Assembly (NCBI GenBank): GCA_009838195.1
Contig: VXSC01000044.1
Location: 62,001-126,000 of the forward strand
Direction: 5' to 3'
DNA: 64,000 bases
Source: Rhodothermaceae bacterium
Lineage (GTDB): Bacteria; Bacteroidota; Rhodothermia; Rhodothermales; Bin80
The notes under the pieces were generated by a model. The model did not search any database and was not told the DNA's origin. It saw only the letters and a program-made list of their open reading frames with translations. Numbering within the stretch: the first letter of the stretch is position 1; each line of letters opens with the position of its first letter. Position numbers and translations under genes: made by a program. Below, in pieces: positions 63,011 to 64,000 of this stretch.

Positions 63011-64000
63011 TCAATAGTCACGCACCAGGGCAGTGAGAAGCGCATCATTGGTTGGAAAAGTCCGCATGTGACGGGTGAGCGCCTGCATAGCCTCCATGGG
63101 ACGACGACTGTTGAGTACCTGGAAGAGTCGATTATGCTTCTCCGCTGAGCTGCCCAAAAGCAAATCCTCGTTGCGCGTTCTTGATTTTCGAAGATTGATC
63201 GCCGGCCATACACGACGATGAGCCATCTCCCGATCTAGGACAATCTCCGCATTCCCCGTGCCTTTGAACTCTTCGAAGATCACCTCATCCATTCGGCTGC
63301 CTGTTTCAATCAAAGCCGTAGCGATCAATGTCAGTGATCCTCCATCTTCGATATTGCGAGCACTGCCGAACAATCGCCGAGGAATTCGCATCGCCCCGGA
63401 ATCTAGGCCTCCAGACATCGTTCGCCCCGTACCTTCCCCCCAAAGATTAAACGTACGCCCGAGACGTGTGAGTGAATCCAAAAGAAGAACGACATCGTCT
63501 CCCAATTCAACAAGACGCTTTGCATACTCAAATGCCAGTACGGATACACGTACATGATTGAACTCCTCCTGGTCGCTGGAACTCGCGAATACCGTCGCTT
63601 TTGTGCTACGCCGGAAATCCGTTACCTCTTCGGGCCGCTCATCAACCAAAAGAGCCACCAAGTGAATGTCGGGATGATTCTGGGTTAATGACGCAGCAAT
63701 TTCCTTAAGGATTAATGTTTTTCCTGTTCGAGGCGGAGCCACAATTAATGCCCGCTGCCCCTTCCCAATTGGACACGCAAGATCCACAACCCGCATGGTA
63801 ATATCATTCGGGGTTTTGACTAAATCAAGCTTTGTGTCTGGATAAATAATCCGCCCCTCTTCAAACTCGTGCAGGCGTGACCATGCTTCTGGCGCAATAT
63901 TCATCACCTTGGTCAAGCGAGAGACCTGTAAATCTCCTTTCTTGCCTGGACGCAGAAATCCCTCCAGAACAACACCATCACGTAACCTATACCGACTGAT
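63011..64000 (-). CDS. rho: Transcription termination factor Rho, 5' end outside window
   Basis: C-terminal 329 residues of the hexameric RNA-dependent ATPase that ends transcription and unwinds RNA-DNA hybrids. The frame is open to the window edge. Residues before the TTG at 63916 (SRYRLRDGVVLEGFLRPGKK, then GDLQVSRLTKVMNI) belong to the primary RNA-binding domain, so the gene continues to the right. Visible parts: P-loop VAPPRTGKT, Walker B VVLLLDSLTRLGR, Q-loop region FGSARNIEDGGSLTLIATAL, the R-loop and SRTRNEDLLLG. Nothing is missing in the ATPase core. Confidence 0.96.
   Translation of the reverse strand: MSRYRLRDGVVLEGFLRPGKKGDLQVSRLTKVMNIAPEAWSRLHEFEEGRIIYPDTKLDLVKTPNDITMRVVDLACPIGKGQRALIVAPPRTGKTLILKEIAASLTQNHPDIHLVALLVDERPEEVTDFRRSTKATVFASSSDQEEFNHVRVSVLAFEYAKRLVELGDDVVLLLDSLTRLGRTFNLWGEGTGRTMSGGLDSGAMRIPRRLFGSARNIEDGGSLTLIATALIETGSRMDEVIFEEFKGTGNAEIVLDREMAHRRVWPAINLRKSRTRNEDLLLGSSAEKHNRLFQVLNSRRPMEAMQALTRHMRTFPTNDALLTALVRDY

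Overview
The window looks like a chromosomal segment of a Gram-negative bacterium of the Bacteroidota/Rhodothermota kind (Rhodothermia or Balneolia-like). The evidence is a TonB-dependent receptor with an N-terminal carboxypeptidase-like domain, a FadL/OMPP1-type outer-membrane protein, DUF5683 and DUF2795 proteins, RNase Y, a fused 2-oxoglutarate E2/E1 protein, few clear Shine-Dalgarno sites and many Sec-type leaders ending in A-Q. This is inferred from gene content. There are no rRNA genes, CRISPR arrays, integrases or recognisable insertion sequences.

Layout. 1-3.1 kb: two DUF4097 repeat proteins, the first cut by the window edge. 3.0-7.6 kb (minus): glycerate 2-kinase, YyaL-type thioredoxin-fold protein and thiolase, with overlapping ends. 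7.6-11.4 kb (plus): NIPSNAP protein, secreted amidohydrolase, DinB-like protein and TctC-like lipoprotein. 11.5-17.5 kb (minus): M16 protease, S9 peptidase and CPBP membrane protease. 17.9-22.7 kb: second DinB protein, bioY with a TPR-like protein, then pgsA-ftsY-fmt. 23.0-27.5 kb: an accessory block with a Rieske oxygenase, a GPP34-cytochrome P450 fusion and a sterol C-24 methyltransferase homologue, followed by an RND efflux adaptor and pump (28.1-32.6 kb) and a decayed copy of the P450 3' end. 33-44.5 kb: MoxR ATPase, M23 peptidase, DUF2795, BamA/TamA-like protein, RlmD-type methyltransferase, SDR and kgd. 44.5-52.6 kb: rpsU, outer-membrane proteins, a probable pseudogene, an aldo/keto reductase, a TonB receptor and a DUF5683 protein. 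52.6-64 kb: tRNA-Val, infC-rpmI-rplT, a phenylalanine attenuator, pheS-pheT, a coiled-coil gene, zapA, a possible 6S RNA, rny, an M19 dipeptidase, glyS and a partial rho.

Two things stand out. First, the 23-27.5 kb block combines three families typical of sterol or polycyclic lipid tailoring, including a domain fusion I do not know from characterised systems. It has a palindrome before its first gene and a hairpin that could mask the methyltransferase ribosome site. Second, a 17-codon leader peptide with four consecutive Phe codons starts inside the end of rplT. An intrinsic terminator and a competing antiterminator pairing follow it directly before pheS. This is a textbook attenuator layout, known for enterobacterial pheST but unexpected here.

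Limits: all family calls rest on reading translated motifs without database searches. Starts are marked where a non-ATG or internal codon was preferred.
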